A stretch of DNA of 64,000 nt, taken from CAMTVQ01 sp947085255. GTDB taxonomy: Bacteria > Bacteroidota > Bacteroidia > Sphingobacteriales > Sphingobacteriaceae. The notes under the pieces were generated by a model, which had not been told where the DNA came from, did not search any database, and saw only the letters and a program-made list of their open reading frames with translations. The position numbers and the translations under genes were made by a program. Positions within the stretch are counted from its first letter, which is position 1. Every line of letters starts with the position of its first letter. Shown piece after piece: positions 26,323-34,993 of this stretch. The DNA is taken from the NCBI GenBank assembly GCA_947085255.1, contig CAMTVQ010000002.1, positions 186,001 to 250,000 on the forward strand, given 5' to 3'.

Positions 26323-28362
26323 TTATTTTGATATTAAAAATTTGGCTGTTCCCTTTTCTGTTTTAATAAAATATAATCCATTGGGCCAATCGGAAATAGT
26401 TATAGAAACAACTTTAGGCGATTTGGAAATAGTTTGAACCGTTTGTATTTGCCCAAGTGCGTTGTAAATGTTAAAAGCCTCTGCAATACTATTCACAAAC
26501 TCAAGGCTTATTTGACTTTGGGCAGGGTTTGGATATACCGACAAGGTCGCTTCGTTATGTTGTAGCTCTTCAATGTAGGCACTTATGTCATCAATCTTAA
26601 TATCATCTACATACAGGTTGTTGCCGCCATCGGTTACGTTTACAATTTTAAGAAGTGCGTTGCTGCTGGCTCTGTAAGCACTTAGGTTTATTTTGGCTTC
26701 TTTCCAAACGGTTGCGCTATTGGGAATATAAGGCGTTGTTTGGGTTGCTCCCGTTACCATATTTGCCCCTGAGCGGGTAAAAATCTGGGTATAGTTTACC
26801 CCACAATCGGTAGAAATTAGTACCGAAAGCTGGTCGGAGTAATTGGCATCAGAACGTGCATAAGCCCAGCGAAAACGCAGGTACGAAACGGTTGGGTAGG
26901 ATTGCAAATCGAAACCGGGCAACACCAACGCATCGGCCTGACCGTAATTGGTATTGATTAAGTTATTGATTTTTGCAGATGCCTTGCCTTGATAAGCCAA
27001 TGCAATGGTATCTCGCTGCCAGGTAATGCCAGTATCTGGGTTCTCTATCGCTATGCCGTTGCTTGGAAATACACTATTTTCAAAACCTTCGTAATACGGC
27101 AAAGGTTGACCCGCTGGTGGATTGGACACCGTAATATAATTGGTGAACGAAAGCGTATCGGAAGTCAAACTATCAAAGGCAATGAGCGTGGCTGCATAGC
27201 TGCCCAGTATGTTGTATTTTATAGTGGGATTTAGTACCGAAGACGTATCAGGCGTACCACCAGGAAACGACCACTTATAGGTTTTTGCTCCGTTTAACGA
27301 TTTATTAACGAACAATACCGAATTACCTGTACACACATTGCGGCTATTTGCCACAAAATCGGCTAATACGGTACACGGTCCATTTATAAAGTCCGAATCG
27401 CAACCAGTAGAAGTTACGTTTTCTGCACTACTAATGGTACTACGCAAAGTATGTAGTGTAGTACTCATTCTGTCGGCCTGCCCAGCTGAAAACATACTTT
27501 TGCAGCCATCGTCAGAATAGTCCATGTAGTTGCTTATCTGGTCGGGCAGGTTGTCGTTGGTACACGAATTTTTATTGGCAGGACAGCCGTAGTTGGGATT
27601 TGCTGCTGGCGGGGTATCGCAAATAAAATCGCCTGTTGTGCAAGTGTCTGTTCCGCAACCGCCTTGAAAAGTGTGATACAAGCCAAACCAGTGGCCAATT
27701 TCGTGAGTCATTGTTCCACCCAAATTGTTGGGCGATACAGCAGTCCCCATTCGTCCAAAGGCACGGTGCAACACCACAATGCCATCGCTTTCGTCAGGGC
27801 CATTGGGAAACGAGGCATAACCCAATACACCGCTGCCATTATCAATACTTTTTACTATATAAATATTCAGGTAGCGTTTATTGTTCCAAAAGCTGAGTTC
27901 TTTTAACTTTTGGCGATCAACTGTTTTATGGTCGGCCAAGGTAGATTGTATGCGCACTATGCCGTTTGTACAGCTACCATCAGGAGTTAGTTTTGCTAAG
28001 CGAAACCGTACTTTGGTATCAACCCCTGCACCATCGCCTTTTGTGCCGGGAGTTTTGCCAAAATCTTCATTCAGCACAGCTATTTGGCTGTTTATTTGTG
28101 CATCACTAATATTTTCAGCCCCGCCGTTGTGTATTACATGCACTACTATGGGAATAATGTTGAGTTCACCATCACTTAAACCCTTACCCAACTTGTCATT
28201 GTCCGAAAGTAAAAACCTATTTGCTGCATCGTAAGCAAATTTATTCAATTGATACTGCCTATCGAATAAACAAGGTTCAGTATGTTGCTGGGCTACCGCT
28301 GTCGAAAACAACAGGACCAAAAAAGGAGTAAGTAGAGCTGATGATAACTTGAAACGTAACAT
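26323..28362 (-). CDS. T9SS-exported M43 family zinc metalloprotease
   Basis: Secreted cytophagalysin/pappalysin-type protease. The 679 residues have a signal peptide (1-25, ending TAVAQ), a catalytic domain with the zinc motif HEIGHWFGLYH (220-230) and Met-turn NYMDYSDD (278-285), a PKD domain (about 332-413, YKWSFPGGTPDTSS), a jelly-roll/choice-of-anchor-type domain (about 420-590) and a type A T9SS sorting domain (YPNPAQSQISLEF to the end KGTAKFLISK). Last gene of the four-gene exported operon, 15 bases behind the multicopper oxidase. Substrate unknown. Confidence 0.93.
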   Translation of the reverse strand: MLRFKLSSALLTPFLVLLFSTAVAQQHTEPCLFDRQYQLNKFAYDAANRFLLSDNDKLGKGLSDGELNIIPIVVHVIHNGGAENISDAQINSQIAVLNEDFGKTPGTKGDGAGVDTKVRFRLAKLTPDGSCTNGIVRIQSTLADHKTVDRQKLKELSFWNNKRYLNIYIVKSIDNGSGVLGYASFPNGPDESDGIVVLHRAFGRMGTAVSPNNLGGTMTHEIGHWFGLYHTFQGGCGTDTCTTGDFICDTPPAANPNYGCPANKNSCTNDNLPDQISNYMDYSDDGCKSMFSAGQADRMSTTLHTLRSTISSAENVTSTGCDSDFINGPCTVLADFVANSRNVCTGNSVLFVNKSLNGAKTYKWSFPGGTPDTSSVLNPTIKYNILGSYAATLIAFDSLTSDTLSFTNYITVSNPPAGQPLPYYEGFENSVFPSNGIAIENPDTGITWQRDTIALAYQGKASAKINNLINTNYGQADALVLPGFDLQSYPTVSYLRFRWAYARSDANYSDQLSVLISTDCGVNYTQIFTRSGANMVTGATQTTPYIPNSATVWKEAKINLSAYRASSNALLKIVNVTDGGNNLYVDDIKIDDISAYIEELQHNEATLSVYPNPAQSQISLEFVNSIAEAFNIYNALGQIQTVQTISKSPKVVSITISDWPNGLYFIKTEKGTAKFLISK

Positions 28363-28377
28363 AATGGGTTCTGATTT

Positions 28378-30114
28378 TTATTTTAAAGTAACTAAAAAAC
28401 TGCCTCTTTCTTGTCCGGCTCTTACCATATACCAACCGGGTTTCCATGCCGACACATCTTGCTGTAAGACCTCGCCGACAAACTGCGGATAATATTTAAC
28501 TAGCATTCCAACTGAATTGTAAATACTAACTGGCAAAGCCGCACTGGCATTGAGTTGTATTAAAATGGTAGTATTGGCCGGATTAGGATACACTAATAAG
28601 CGTTGTACGGTGGCTTTTGGTTCGCTAATCCCTGTTCCAATTGTGTCTAGCACCATAAAGCTACCCATCATGCCCTCATCTTCGTGGTGCAGCAAGTGGC
28701 AATGGTACATATAAGGTACAGTGCTACTGGCAAAAGTTTCGAACTTGGTGATAAAACGCAGGGTATCCTTTGGCTCTACCAGTATCACATCTTTCAAGCC
28801 CGCATATTGAGGTGGTGGTGGATTGCCATTTATATCCAGTACATAAAACTGTATATCATGGATATGGAACGGGTGTGCCACAAGAGTTTTATTTACTAAT
28901 GTCCATATTTCGGTATGATTGAGGTAGGTAACATGGTTTACAGAATCCATGTGAAAACTGTTATTGTTCATAAAAAATGGTCCATCCACAAAGCCCTCTT
29001 GTCCGCTGGTAACGGTGTCGGGTTCAAACACAATGGTATGCTTAGCATTGACTGATGATTCAGACAATGGTGTACGATTTACCAAAGTGCTGGGGATGCT
29101 GATAATCGTATTGAGTGTACCAATTTCCACATCGAAGCGGAGAATATTAAAATCAGCTCCATTCAATGGGTTCTCGTAATAGCCTTCGCCCATCATAATA
29201 CTTAATGTACCTACCGAATCAGCCCCAATAATTCCTCTAGGCAGTTCCGAGGCATAGCTTTTTAAGTACAACTGTTGGCCTGTGGTATATTTACCAAAGT
29301 CTACCAGTATTTCTACTCTCTCGCCTGTAGAAAGACGCACACGGTTGGTTTGGTAAGGTTGGGCAAGCAAACCACCGTCGCTGGCAATAAGACTAAAATT
29401 GGCATTGTCGGATAAACCGAAATAATACGTACGGTCGGCAGAAGCATTGAGCAAGCGTAATCGTACTACTTGCTTTGGCACTTGCAGATACGGGTTAATT
29501 GTGCCGTTTACCGTCATTATACTGTCTTCGTGGGTGGCGGTTGCTATTTGCTGCAATACATCAAAGGCTTTGCTTTGCACAATAAGCGGAAAGTCGTCTA
29601 TGCCATATTTCCGGGGTAGCGGCAGAGCGGCTTCCACAGCATCGCGTACTATAATCATGCCTGCTAAGCCTTTAGATATTTGTATCTCTGTTTTGCCTTC
29701 ACCATGTGGATGGTACCAAAAGGTAGCTGCTTCATTCAACATTTTGAACGAAGGACTCCATGTAGTATTTGGAGCTATAATTTGGTGCGGACCACCGTCA
29801 TTTTCGGGAGCTACATGAAAACCATGCCAATGCACGGTAGTAGGCTGGGTAAGCTTATTGGTAACATTTAATGTTATGTTGTCGCCTTTATTGATAAGCA
29901 AGGTAGGTCCCAGCAAATTGCCATTGTACCCGTAGGTGGGTGTGTTTTTACCTGCAAAAAATTCTTGTGTACCTGTTTGTACATTCAGATTGAATGTGGT
30001 ACCACTCAATGTGTCGGGGATGTGTAGTTTGTTTTGAGCTAAACACGGCACAGCTAAAAATCCGGCAGCCGCAACAACGATTGCGACCACCGAAAAACGC
30101 AAATTGATTATCAT
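28378..30114 (-). CDS. T9SS-exported multicopper oxidase
   Basis: Three-cupredoxin oxidase related to CueO/bilirubin oxidase types. The 578 residues have a signal peptide (1-27) and all four copper motifs: HWHGFH (95-100), WYHPHGEG (133-140), HPFHIH (414-419) and HCHLLHHEDEGMM (471-483); the last supplies the Cys-His pair and the axial Met of the T1 site. Residues from about 500 on are a T9SS sorting domain (YPNPANTTILIQL). It is therefore surface-attached or secreted, unlike the neighbouring copA. Likely oxidises Cu(I) or phenolics outside the cell (inference). Four bases behind the thioredoxin-fold gene. Confidence 0.93.
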   Translation of the reverse strand: MIINLRFSVVAIVVAAAGFLAVPCLAQNKLHIPDTLSGTTFNLNVQTGTQEFFAGKNTPTYGYNGNLLGPTLLINKGDNITLNVTNKLTQPTTVHWHGFHVAPENDGGPHQIIAPNTTWSPSFKMLNEAATFWYHPHGEGKTEIQISKGLAGMIIVRDAVEAALPLPRKYGIDDFPLIVQSKAFDVLQQIATATHEDSIMTVNGTINPYLQVPKQVVRLRLLNASADRTYYFGLSDNANFSLIASDGGLLAQPYQTNRVRLSTGERVEILVDFGKYTTGQQLYLKSYASELPRGIIGADSVGTLSIMMGEGYYENPLNGADFNILRFDVEIGTLNTIISIPSTLVNRTPLSESSVNAKHTIVFEPDTVTSGQEGFVDGPFFMNNNSFHMDSVNHVTYLNHTEIWTLVNKTLVAHPFHIHDIQFYVLDINGNPPPPQYAGLKDVILVEPKDTLRFITKFETFASSTVPYMYHCHLLHHEDEGMMGSFMVLDTIGTGISEPKATVQRLLVYPNPANTTILIQLNASAALPVSIYNSVGMLVKYYPQFVGEVLQQDVSAWKPGWYMVRAGQERGSFLVTLK

Positions 30115-30118
30115 GTAC

Positions 30119-30925
30119 TTATCGGGTTATACTTATTTTTTGGGTAATAGCCCTTCCATCAATACCCAACTTTAGTAAATAGTTGCCATTAGGCAGGTTA
30201 GCTGTATTTATTTGCTTAGATACTTGTCCGCTTGATACGTTTTCTGAACTTTCCTGAATCACCGTTTTGCCATTTATATCAGTAACCAACGTATAAAGCT
30301 GCACTGCTTGTTTCAATACAAGATTAATATTTAGGTAGTCGGTAGCAGGGTTTGGAAACACATTTACCGATTGTACCTGAACAGGCAAGCTATTGATGCT
30401 TGCTGAGACATTAAACAGGTTCATAATAGAATCACGCATGGCGATAGTGTCTTTTGTAGCAAATGGATTATCTTGATTAGCAACATACATTACTCGGTGA
30501 TCTTTACCTCCTACCAATACTACCGATGGCATACCCATACCGCCATAGTAAGCTACTTGAGCAGCCCCGCTATCTATAGCAGTAAATAGATTTAATCCGT
30601 TTGAAGTTACCCATGTTTGTACATTGGTGCATTTGGTGGTATTGTTGTAAGGTATGGCGTATGCTTTTACCTTATTTGGATACTGCTTGTTGATATTATT
30701 GAGCATGGTTTGTACCTTTTTGGCTGGTGGAGGGCAGCTTCCACAATTTGGCATGTAATAAAATAGCACTACGGCCATTCCATTATCTAAATCATTGAAT
30801 AAGTGGTCCTGTGTTCCGTTGCAATTGGTACGGTTAAAGTCCATTGCAGTAGTATTTTGGGCTTTGGAAATGGTAGCTACCAACATCAAAGTGGCAAATA
30901 GTAATGTTAACTTTTTCATTTTCAT
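30119..30925 (-). CDS. T9SS-exported thioredoxin-fold protein
   Basis: The signal peptide (1-23, ending ISKAQ) is followed by a thioredoxin-like domain with the redox pair CGSC (61-64) in YYMPNCGSCPPPAKKV and the cis-Pro loop GMGMPSVVLVGG. From about residue 185 a T9SS sorting domain begins (FPNPATDYLNINL). Possible roles are disulphide reduction or copper binding by the CxxC, comparable to Sco/TlpA proteins; the sequence does not decide. Cotranscribed with the multicopper oxidase. Confidence 0.85.
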   Translation of the reverse strand: MKMKKLTLLFATLMLVATISKAQNTTAMDFNRTNCNGTQDHLFNDLDNGMAVVLFYYMPNCGSCPPPAKKVQTMLNNINKQYPNKVKAYAIPYNNTTKCTNVQTWVTSNGLNLFTAIDSGAAQVAYYGGMGMPSVVLVGGKDHRVMYVANQDNPFATKDTIAMRDSIMNLFNVSASINSLPVQVQSVNVFPNPATDYLNINLVLKQAVQLYTLVTDINGKTVIQESSENVSSGQVSKQINTANLPNGNYLLKLGIDGRAITQKISITR

Positions 30926-30952
30926 TTTTTTAAAAATAGTGAAGGAATTGGA

Positions 30953-31792
30953 TTATTGAACTATAATTTTTTGGGTATAAACATTCCCGTTTATCTGAAT
31001 TTTGGTTAAATAAGTACCAAATGGTAGATTACTAGGAATAGGTATCATTAGTTTGTGTTTACCTTGTATCTTATTTTGCTGATAAAGATTGGTTACTTGT
31101 TTACCCGATAAATCATACAACCGAACTTGAATTTTGGCACTCTTTTCCAACATAAAATCAATGGATAATTGATCGGTTACAGGGTTAGGATAAACAGATA
31201 GTGCATACTTTTCTTTCACAAAATCCGCTATCTCTGTTGTCTTTTTTTCATCAGCAAAAAGAGTACTTAGATATGTTTTATCCCCATCTTTATGCCCTTC
31301 ATAATTCGAGTTGAAACCCGCATAAAAAGCTACATCTCCCGTACCTTTGGCTGGTGCTATCCAATCAAACGACCAGTCTAAAGAATCTTTGCCCTCTATA
31401 CCATTGGCTGTATAAGTAATGTATTTTACACCACCTACAAATTTGGTTCTAATACTGTCGGTAATAACCATAGTCCCTAACAAGGCACCAGCTTCGTTTT
31501 GTGGCGACACCTCGAAACCAAAGCGTGTAGCTCCTGTTTCTTTGTTTACAGCTCTAATTGTATACGTTTTACCTGGTTCATATCCTTCTACTGGAATATT
31601 GGAGCTAAGCCAATCCTCTACTGGCACTGCCGTTCCACCGTGGCAGGCAGTACAGTCTTTCAGGCTATCACCAGGCGAACCTGTGTAACCCGGTTCTGCT
31701 CCGTCTTTTTTCATAATATCCAGAGGAGTTAATGATTGTAAACCCATTATTGCAATGACAATAAACAGGGTCATGTAGATTACTCGTTTCAT
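30953..31792 (-). CDS. T9SS-exported Reeler/choice-of-anchor V-type protein with CxxCH
   Basis: A signal-peptide-like N-terminus is followed by GSPGDSLKDCTACHGG (about 38-53), which carries one CxxCH c-type haem motif (Cys47, Cys50, His51). This GxPGD...CxxCH arrangement is typical of the choice-of-anchor V family, with a Reeler-like beta domain behind it (about 60-190). Residues from 205 on form a T9SS sorting domain (YPNPVTDQLSIDFML). First gene of the operon. Whether haem is attached is uncertain, since no downstream axial Met motif is obvious. Confidence 0.8.
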   Translation of the reverse strand: MKRVIYMTLFIVIAIMGLQSLTPLDIMKKDGAEPGYTGSPGDSLKDCTACHGGTAVPVEDWLSSNIPVEGYEPGKTYTIRAVNKETGATRFGFEVSPQNEAGALLGTMVITDSIRTKFVGGVKYITYTANGIEGKDSLDWSFDWIAPAKGTGDVAFYAGFNSNYEGHKDGDKTYLSTLFADEKKTTEIADFVKEKYALSVYPNPVTDQLSIDFMLEKSAKIQVRLYDLSGKQVTNLYQQNKIQGKHKLMIPIPSNLPFGTYLTKIQINGNVYTQKIIVQ

Positions 31793-31953
31793 ATTTTGGG
31801 GATTTAGTTACTACTGATTTTTTTACGGGCATACGGGCAACATTCGTGTCAATTCCTGTATGCTTTATCTTCATCATTTAGTATATCATAAAAGTAAACT
31901 ATTTGGGTTTATTACCTAATTTTTAATGCACTTTTAATCAAAGCTATCATCTC

Positions 31954-32022
31954 TTGTATTTTATGCATTGGCAAGTTTGCAGGTAATTACCGAATAAGTA
32001 GAAAACCCATTCGGTAGCGATG
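31954..32022 (+). pseudogene. Remnant of the bestrophin 3' end
   Basis: Aligns to bestrophin bases 25903-25971 and on to 25983 without gaps. The bestrophin frame contains an in-frame TAA (ACC GAA TAA), and no upstream part of the gene is present. It runs directly into the copA stop codon, where the two genes share about 12 bases. Confidence 0.85.
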
Positions 32023-32284
32023 CTAATAATTTACTATCAGCCCTATACCCAAACCCATATCGCTGTCGTAATGCGTAGCAATACCTATATTTTTTTTGAT
32101 AATGTAGCGCAAGCCTGCCATGTATTCTTTGTCGGTATTCACCATAAACCCCGCTCGCAATCGCTTCGCTAGTGGTATATCTTCTCGCATAAGTTGTAGG
32201 CGAATATTTCCATCTTGATACACTTCGGCCTGTGCCATTAGGAGCATTGGCAGTACATAGTTTACGCCTAAACTAACTTGGGCT
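31954..32284 (+). repeat. Imperfect direct repeat, right copy (bestrophin 3' / copA 3' junction)
   Basis: Partner of 25903-26307. Here the copA half is intact and the bestrophin half is dead; the left copy is the reverse. This is the pattern expected for an insertion, or single-crossover integration, at a convergent bestrophin-copA junction. Confidence 0.9.
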
Positions 32285-34323
32285 CTGCTATCTTTCGTGT
32301 TGGTTTGTGCAAAAACGTTTTTCTCAATTTCATTATGACCTAATTTTCGGTATCGCCAATCAAATCCTATAAATGGCATTAACCATTGCATTTTTCCAAT
32401 GTAGCGTCCAATGTGGGTTTCTGTTTCATAGCCGTGAAAATCGTGATAGCCCAAACGCCATTCTGTATTTATGCTCCATCTGGTATTTTGTAGCATCGCC
32501 ATTCCATCATTTCCATTGGTAGCAAAATCGTTTTCTGCCATAAAATGTGGTTTTCTGTCGTCGGCAAAAAGTTTGCGTTGAGCTAATTTGGGATTGGTAA
32601 TTAATGGGTTTTTAGGTTGGTTTTCATAGGTAAAAACCCTACCCATTCCACTCATCATGTGATACAGTATATGGCAATGAAAAAACCAATCGCCTTCTAC
32701 ATTGGCGTTAAACTCCAACGTGTCGGTTTCCATTGGCATAATGTCTACTATGTTTTTGAGTGGTGCATTTTCGCCTTGTCCGTTTAGTAAACGAAAATCG
32801 TGACCATGCAAATGCATAGGGTGCCGCATCATAGAACCGTTGTACAATACTATTCTAATATTTTCTCCCTTTTTTATTAATATTTTGTCTGTTTCAGAAA
32901 CTACTTTATTGTCCAAACTCCACACATAGCGGTTCATATTTCCGGTAAGTTCAAACTTTAACTCTTTTACAACTGCATCTTTGGGAAGTGCTGTATTGCT
33001 TGGAGATTTCAGCATAGCATAATTTAGTGTAACTAGGTCTGCCAACGCATTAGCATTATACCTATTAGGGTCGACCTCTCCCCCCGCCCTCTCCAAGGGA
33101 GAGGGGGCTTTGGGCTTTGAATCTCCAGTTATTTCAGGATACATTACTACGTTCATATCCATTTGGTTGAGACTCATTTGCATCCCCATGTCATCCAAAT
33201 CTCCATTCATTTTCATCATATCGTTCATCATTTCCATCCCTTCAAAATACTTCAATCGGGGTTGTGGCGATTTAAGTTGTTTGATTCCATTTCCGATATA
33301 ATAAGATGCAGAATTGGTGCGATCTTCGGTGGTTGCCAAAAATTCAAAAGCCGTGTTTTTGGCAGGAATGGTTACGATTACATCATAAGTCTCAGATACC
33401 GCAATGATTAATCTATCTACCTCCACAGGTTCTATATCGTTACCATCATTGGCAACTACCGTAATTTTACCACCTGCATACGTCAACCAAAAGTAAGACG
33501 ACGCTCCACCATTGGAAATACGAAGCCGTACTTTATCACCAGCTTTTAAGGCTTTACCATCAATGCTTTTAATATCTGTATTCGGTTTTCCATTCATTAA
33601 AATCTTATCGTAATACACATCGCTTACATCCATTGCCAACATTCGCTTCCACTCATTCTTGACCTTGGTTTTAAAGTGTCCTGCTTTTATAGCTTCTCCA
33701 TAACTCTGCGTTGCATTCTTTTTGATAGCAAACCAATCTGTTGCGTTGTGCAACATTCGGTGTATGTTTTCGGGATTGTAGTCTGTCCATTCGCTTAAAA
33801 CAATAGGAAGAGTTGGTATATCGTCAATGCCCTTTCTAAATGTTGAAACCTCACCCTTCGCCCTCTCCAAAGGAGAGGAGACTTTTTTGAGCATCACAAA
33901 GTTGCCATACATACCTATTTGTTCTTGTAGCCCCGAATGACTGTGGTACCAATGCGTTCCATTTTGAATGATAGGAAAACGATAAATATATGTTGTGTTG
34001 GGGGCTATAGGCATTTGTGTGAGGTAGGGAACGCCATCTTCTTTGTTGGGCAAAAACAATCCGTGCCAGTGCAAAGAGGTTTCTTCATCCAGCTCATTAT
34101 GCACATATATCTCGGCAATGTCGCCTTCTGTAAAAGTGAGTGTGGGCATCGGAATTTGCCCGTTTACAGCAATGGCTCTTTTCTCTTTTCCTGTAAAATT
34201 TACAATGGTGTCTTTTACATACAGGTCATATCGCACCACTTTTTGAGCGAATAAAGTAGCTGTTGACAACAGTAAAACAATTATTGGCAACACTTTTTTA
34301 TACATATCTTTCTTATTAACCAT
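32023..34323 (-). CDS. copA: Periplasmic copper oxidase CopA with C-terminal CopB-like segment
   Basis: I start at ATG 34323 (MVNKKDMYKKVLPIIVLLLS); ATG 34305 is an alternative, and the longer frame from 34371 would overlap the methyltransferase gene. The 766 residues contain copper motifs HWHG (85-88), HWYHSHSG (124-131), HPMHLHGHDF (501-510) and HCHILYHMMSGM (549-560), and a Met-rich copper-binding stretch (about 363-394, EGMEMMNDMMKMNGDLDD). About 150 C-terminal residues resemble the CopB outer-membrane barrel (NTEWRLGYHDFHGYETETH to GLGIGLIVNY). Two SPLERAxGEV insertions (150-159, 408-417) come from palindromic repeats. Oxidises/sequesters Cu(I) in the periplasm. Confidence 0.93.
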   Translation of the reverse strand: MVNKKDMYKKVLPIIVLLLSTATLFAQKVVRYDLYVKDTIVNFTGKEKRAIAVNGQIPMPTLTFTEGDIAEIYVHNELDEETSLHWHGLFLPNKEDGVPYLTQMPIAPNTTYIYRFPIIQNGTHWYHSHSGLQEQIGMYGNFVMLKKVSSPLERAKGEVSTFRKGIDDIPTLPIVLSEWTDYNPENIHRMLHNATDWFAIKKNATQSYGEAIKAGHFKTKVKNEWKRMLAMDVSDVYYDKILMNGKPNTDIKSIDGKALKAGDKVRLRISNGGASSYFWLTYAGGKITVVANDGNDIEPVEVDRLIIAVSETYDVIVTIPAKNTAFEFLATTEDRTNSASYYIGNGIKQLKSPQPRLKYFEGMEMMNDMMKMNGDLDDMGMQMSLNQMDMNVVMYPEITGDSKPKAPSPLERAGGEVDPNRYNANALADLVTLNYAMLKSPSNTALPKDAVVKELKFELTGNMNRYVWSLDNKVVSETDKILIKKGENIRIVLYNGSMMRHPMHLHGHDFRLLNGQGENAPLKNIVDIMPMETDTLEFNANVEGDWFFHCHILYHMMSGMGRVFTYENQPKNPLITNPKLAQRKLFADDRKPHFMAENDFATNGNDGMAMLQNTRWSINTEWRLGYHDFHGYETETHIGRYIGKMQWLMPFIGFDWRYRKLGHNEIEKNVFAQTNTKDSRAQVSLGVNYVLPMLLMAQAEVYQDGNIRLQLMREDIPLAKRLRAGFMVNTDKEYMAGLRYIIKKNIGIATHYDSDMGLGIGLIVNY
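33074..33110 (-). repeat. Palindromic REP-like element inside copA (1)
   Basis: Core gccctctcc-aa-gggagaggggg, a near-perfect hairpin. Read in the copA frame it encodes SPLERAGGEV. It closely resembles the element at 33848-33885. I know this peptide type as a dispersed in-frame repeat in Bacteroidota genomes; its abundance in this genome cannot be seen from the window. Confidence 0.75.
33848..33885 (-). repeat. Palindromic REP-like element inside copA (2)
   Basis: Core ccctctcc-aaa-ggagagg; in frame it encodes SPLERAKGEV. It shares orientation and most bases with the copy at 33074-33110. It sits in a loop between cupredoxin domains (before GIDDIPTLPIV), where an insertion is tolerated. Confidence 0.75.
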
Positions 34324-34333
34324 TTTATAAATT

Positions 34334-34984
34334 TCATTTTTTGATTGCATTGAAATACGAAAATGTTCCAATTGCTGTATTGATTGAGTTGGCTACCGCT
34401 ACATTTTTAAAACCTGCCTTAGCGATAAAATCAGGCATTAATCCTTTTACATTATCGTTGGTGGTTTTGAAACCATCTAATAATTGAACTAAGCCAAAAG
34501 TAAATCGCATCAACTTGTTTTGTGCTTTACCCCAATCGGCAATAATAAGTTGGCCATTGGGTTTCAAAATGCGATGTAATTCTTTAAGGCAATTCAGTTT
34601 CGTTTCAGCATCTAATTGATGGAATACTAAGCAACTGTACACCTTATCAAATTGATTGTCGGCAAATGGAAAAACGCCTCCATCGTATAAGTGCAATGGA
34701 ATTTCAATGTTATTTTTTGCCAATTTATGTTCCGCAATGGCTTTTACTTTTGGGTCAATATCCAATGCTTCTAATTTGGCATTTGGATTTGCCTTATGTA
34801 CCAACAGCAAGTTTTGACCTGTACCAAAACCAAACTCTAAAATCCGCTCAGTTGATTGGGGCTTAATTTCTTCCACCAAAAGTCTTCTAAACTTCTTTTC
34901 CGGCATAGTGATCTTTATTGCCAAATCGTAGTAGGCTGTAAGGAAATCGTAGCCCAATGCAGGGATATATTTTCGTTGCTCCAT
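34334..34984 (-). CDS. Class I SAM-dependent methyltransferase
   Basis: A 216-residue Rossmann-fold methyltransferase of the Methyltransf_11/UbiE type: motif I ILEFGFGTGQNLLLVHKANP (about 50-69), motif II acid LEALDIDPKVKA, and DKVYSCLVFHQLDAETK followed by LKPNGQLIIADWG. The substrate is unknown. It sits 9 bases behind the membrane-protein gene and 10 bases before copA, so it belongs to the copper operon; its role there is not obvious. Confidence 0.88.
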   Translation of the reverse strand: MEQRKYIPALGYDFLTAYYDLAIKITMPEKKFRRLLVEEIKPQSTERILEFGFGTGQNLLLVHKANPNAKLEALDIDPKVKAIAEHKLAKNNIEIPLHLYDGGVFPFADNQFDKVYSCLVFHQLDAETKLNCLKELHRILKPNGQLIIADWGKAQNKLMRFTFGLVQLLDGFKTTNDNVKGLMPDFIAKAGFKNVAVANSINTAIGTFSYFNAIKK

Positions 34985-34993
34985 AATTGTTGT

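Noticed and set aside
30953..31792. Calling the CxxCH protein a cytochrome c
   Set aside because: One CxxCH occurs, but the surrounding GxPGD pattern and beta-rich rest fit the Reeler/choice-of-anchor V type; no cytochrome fold or axial Met motif is visible.
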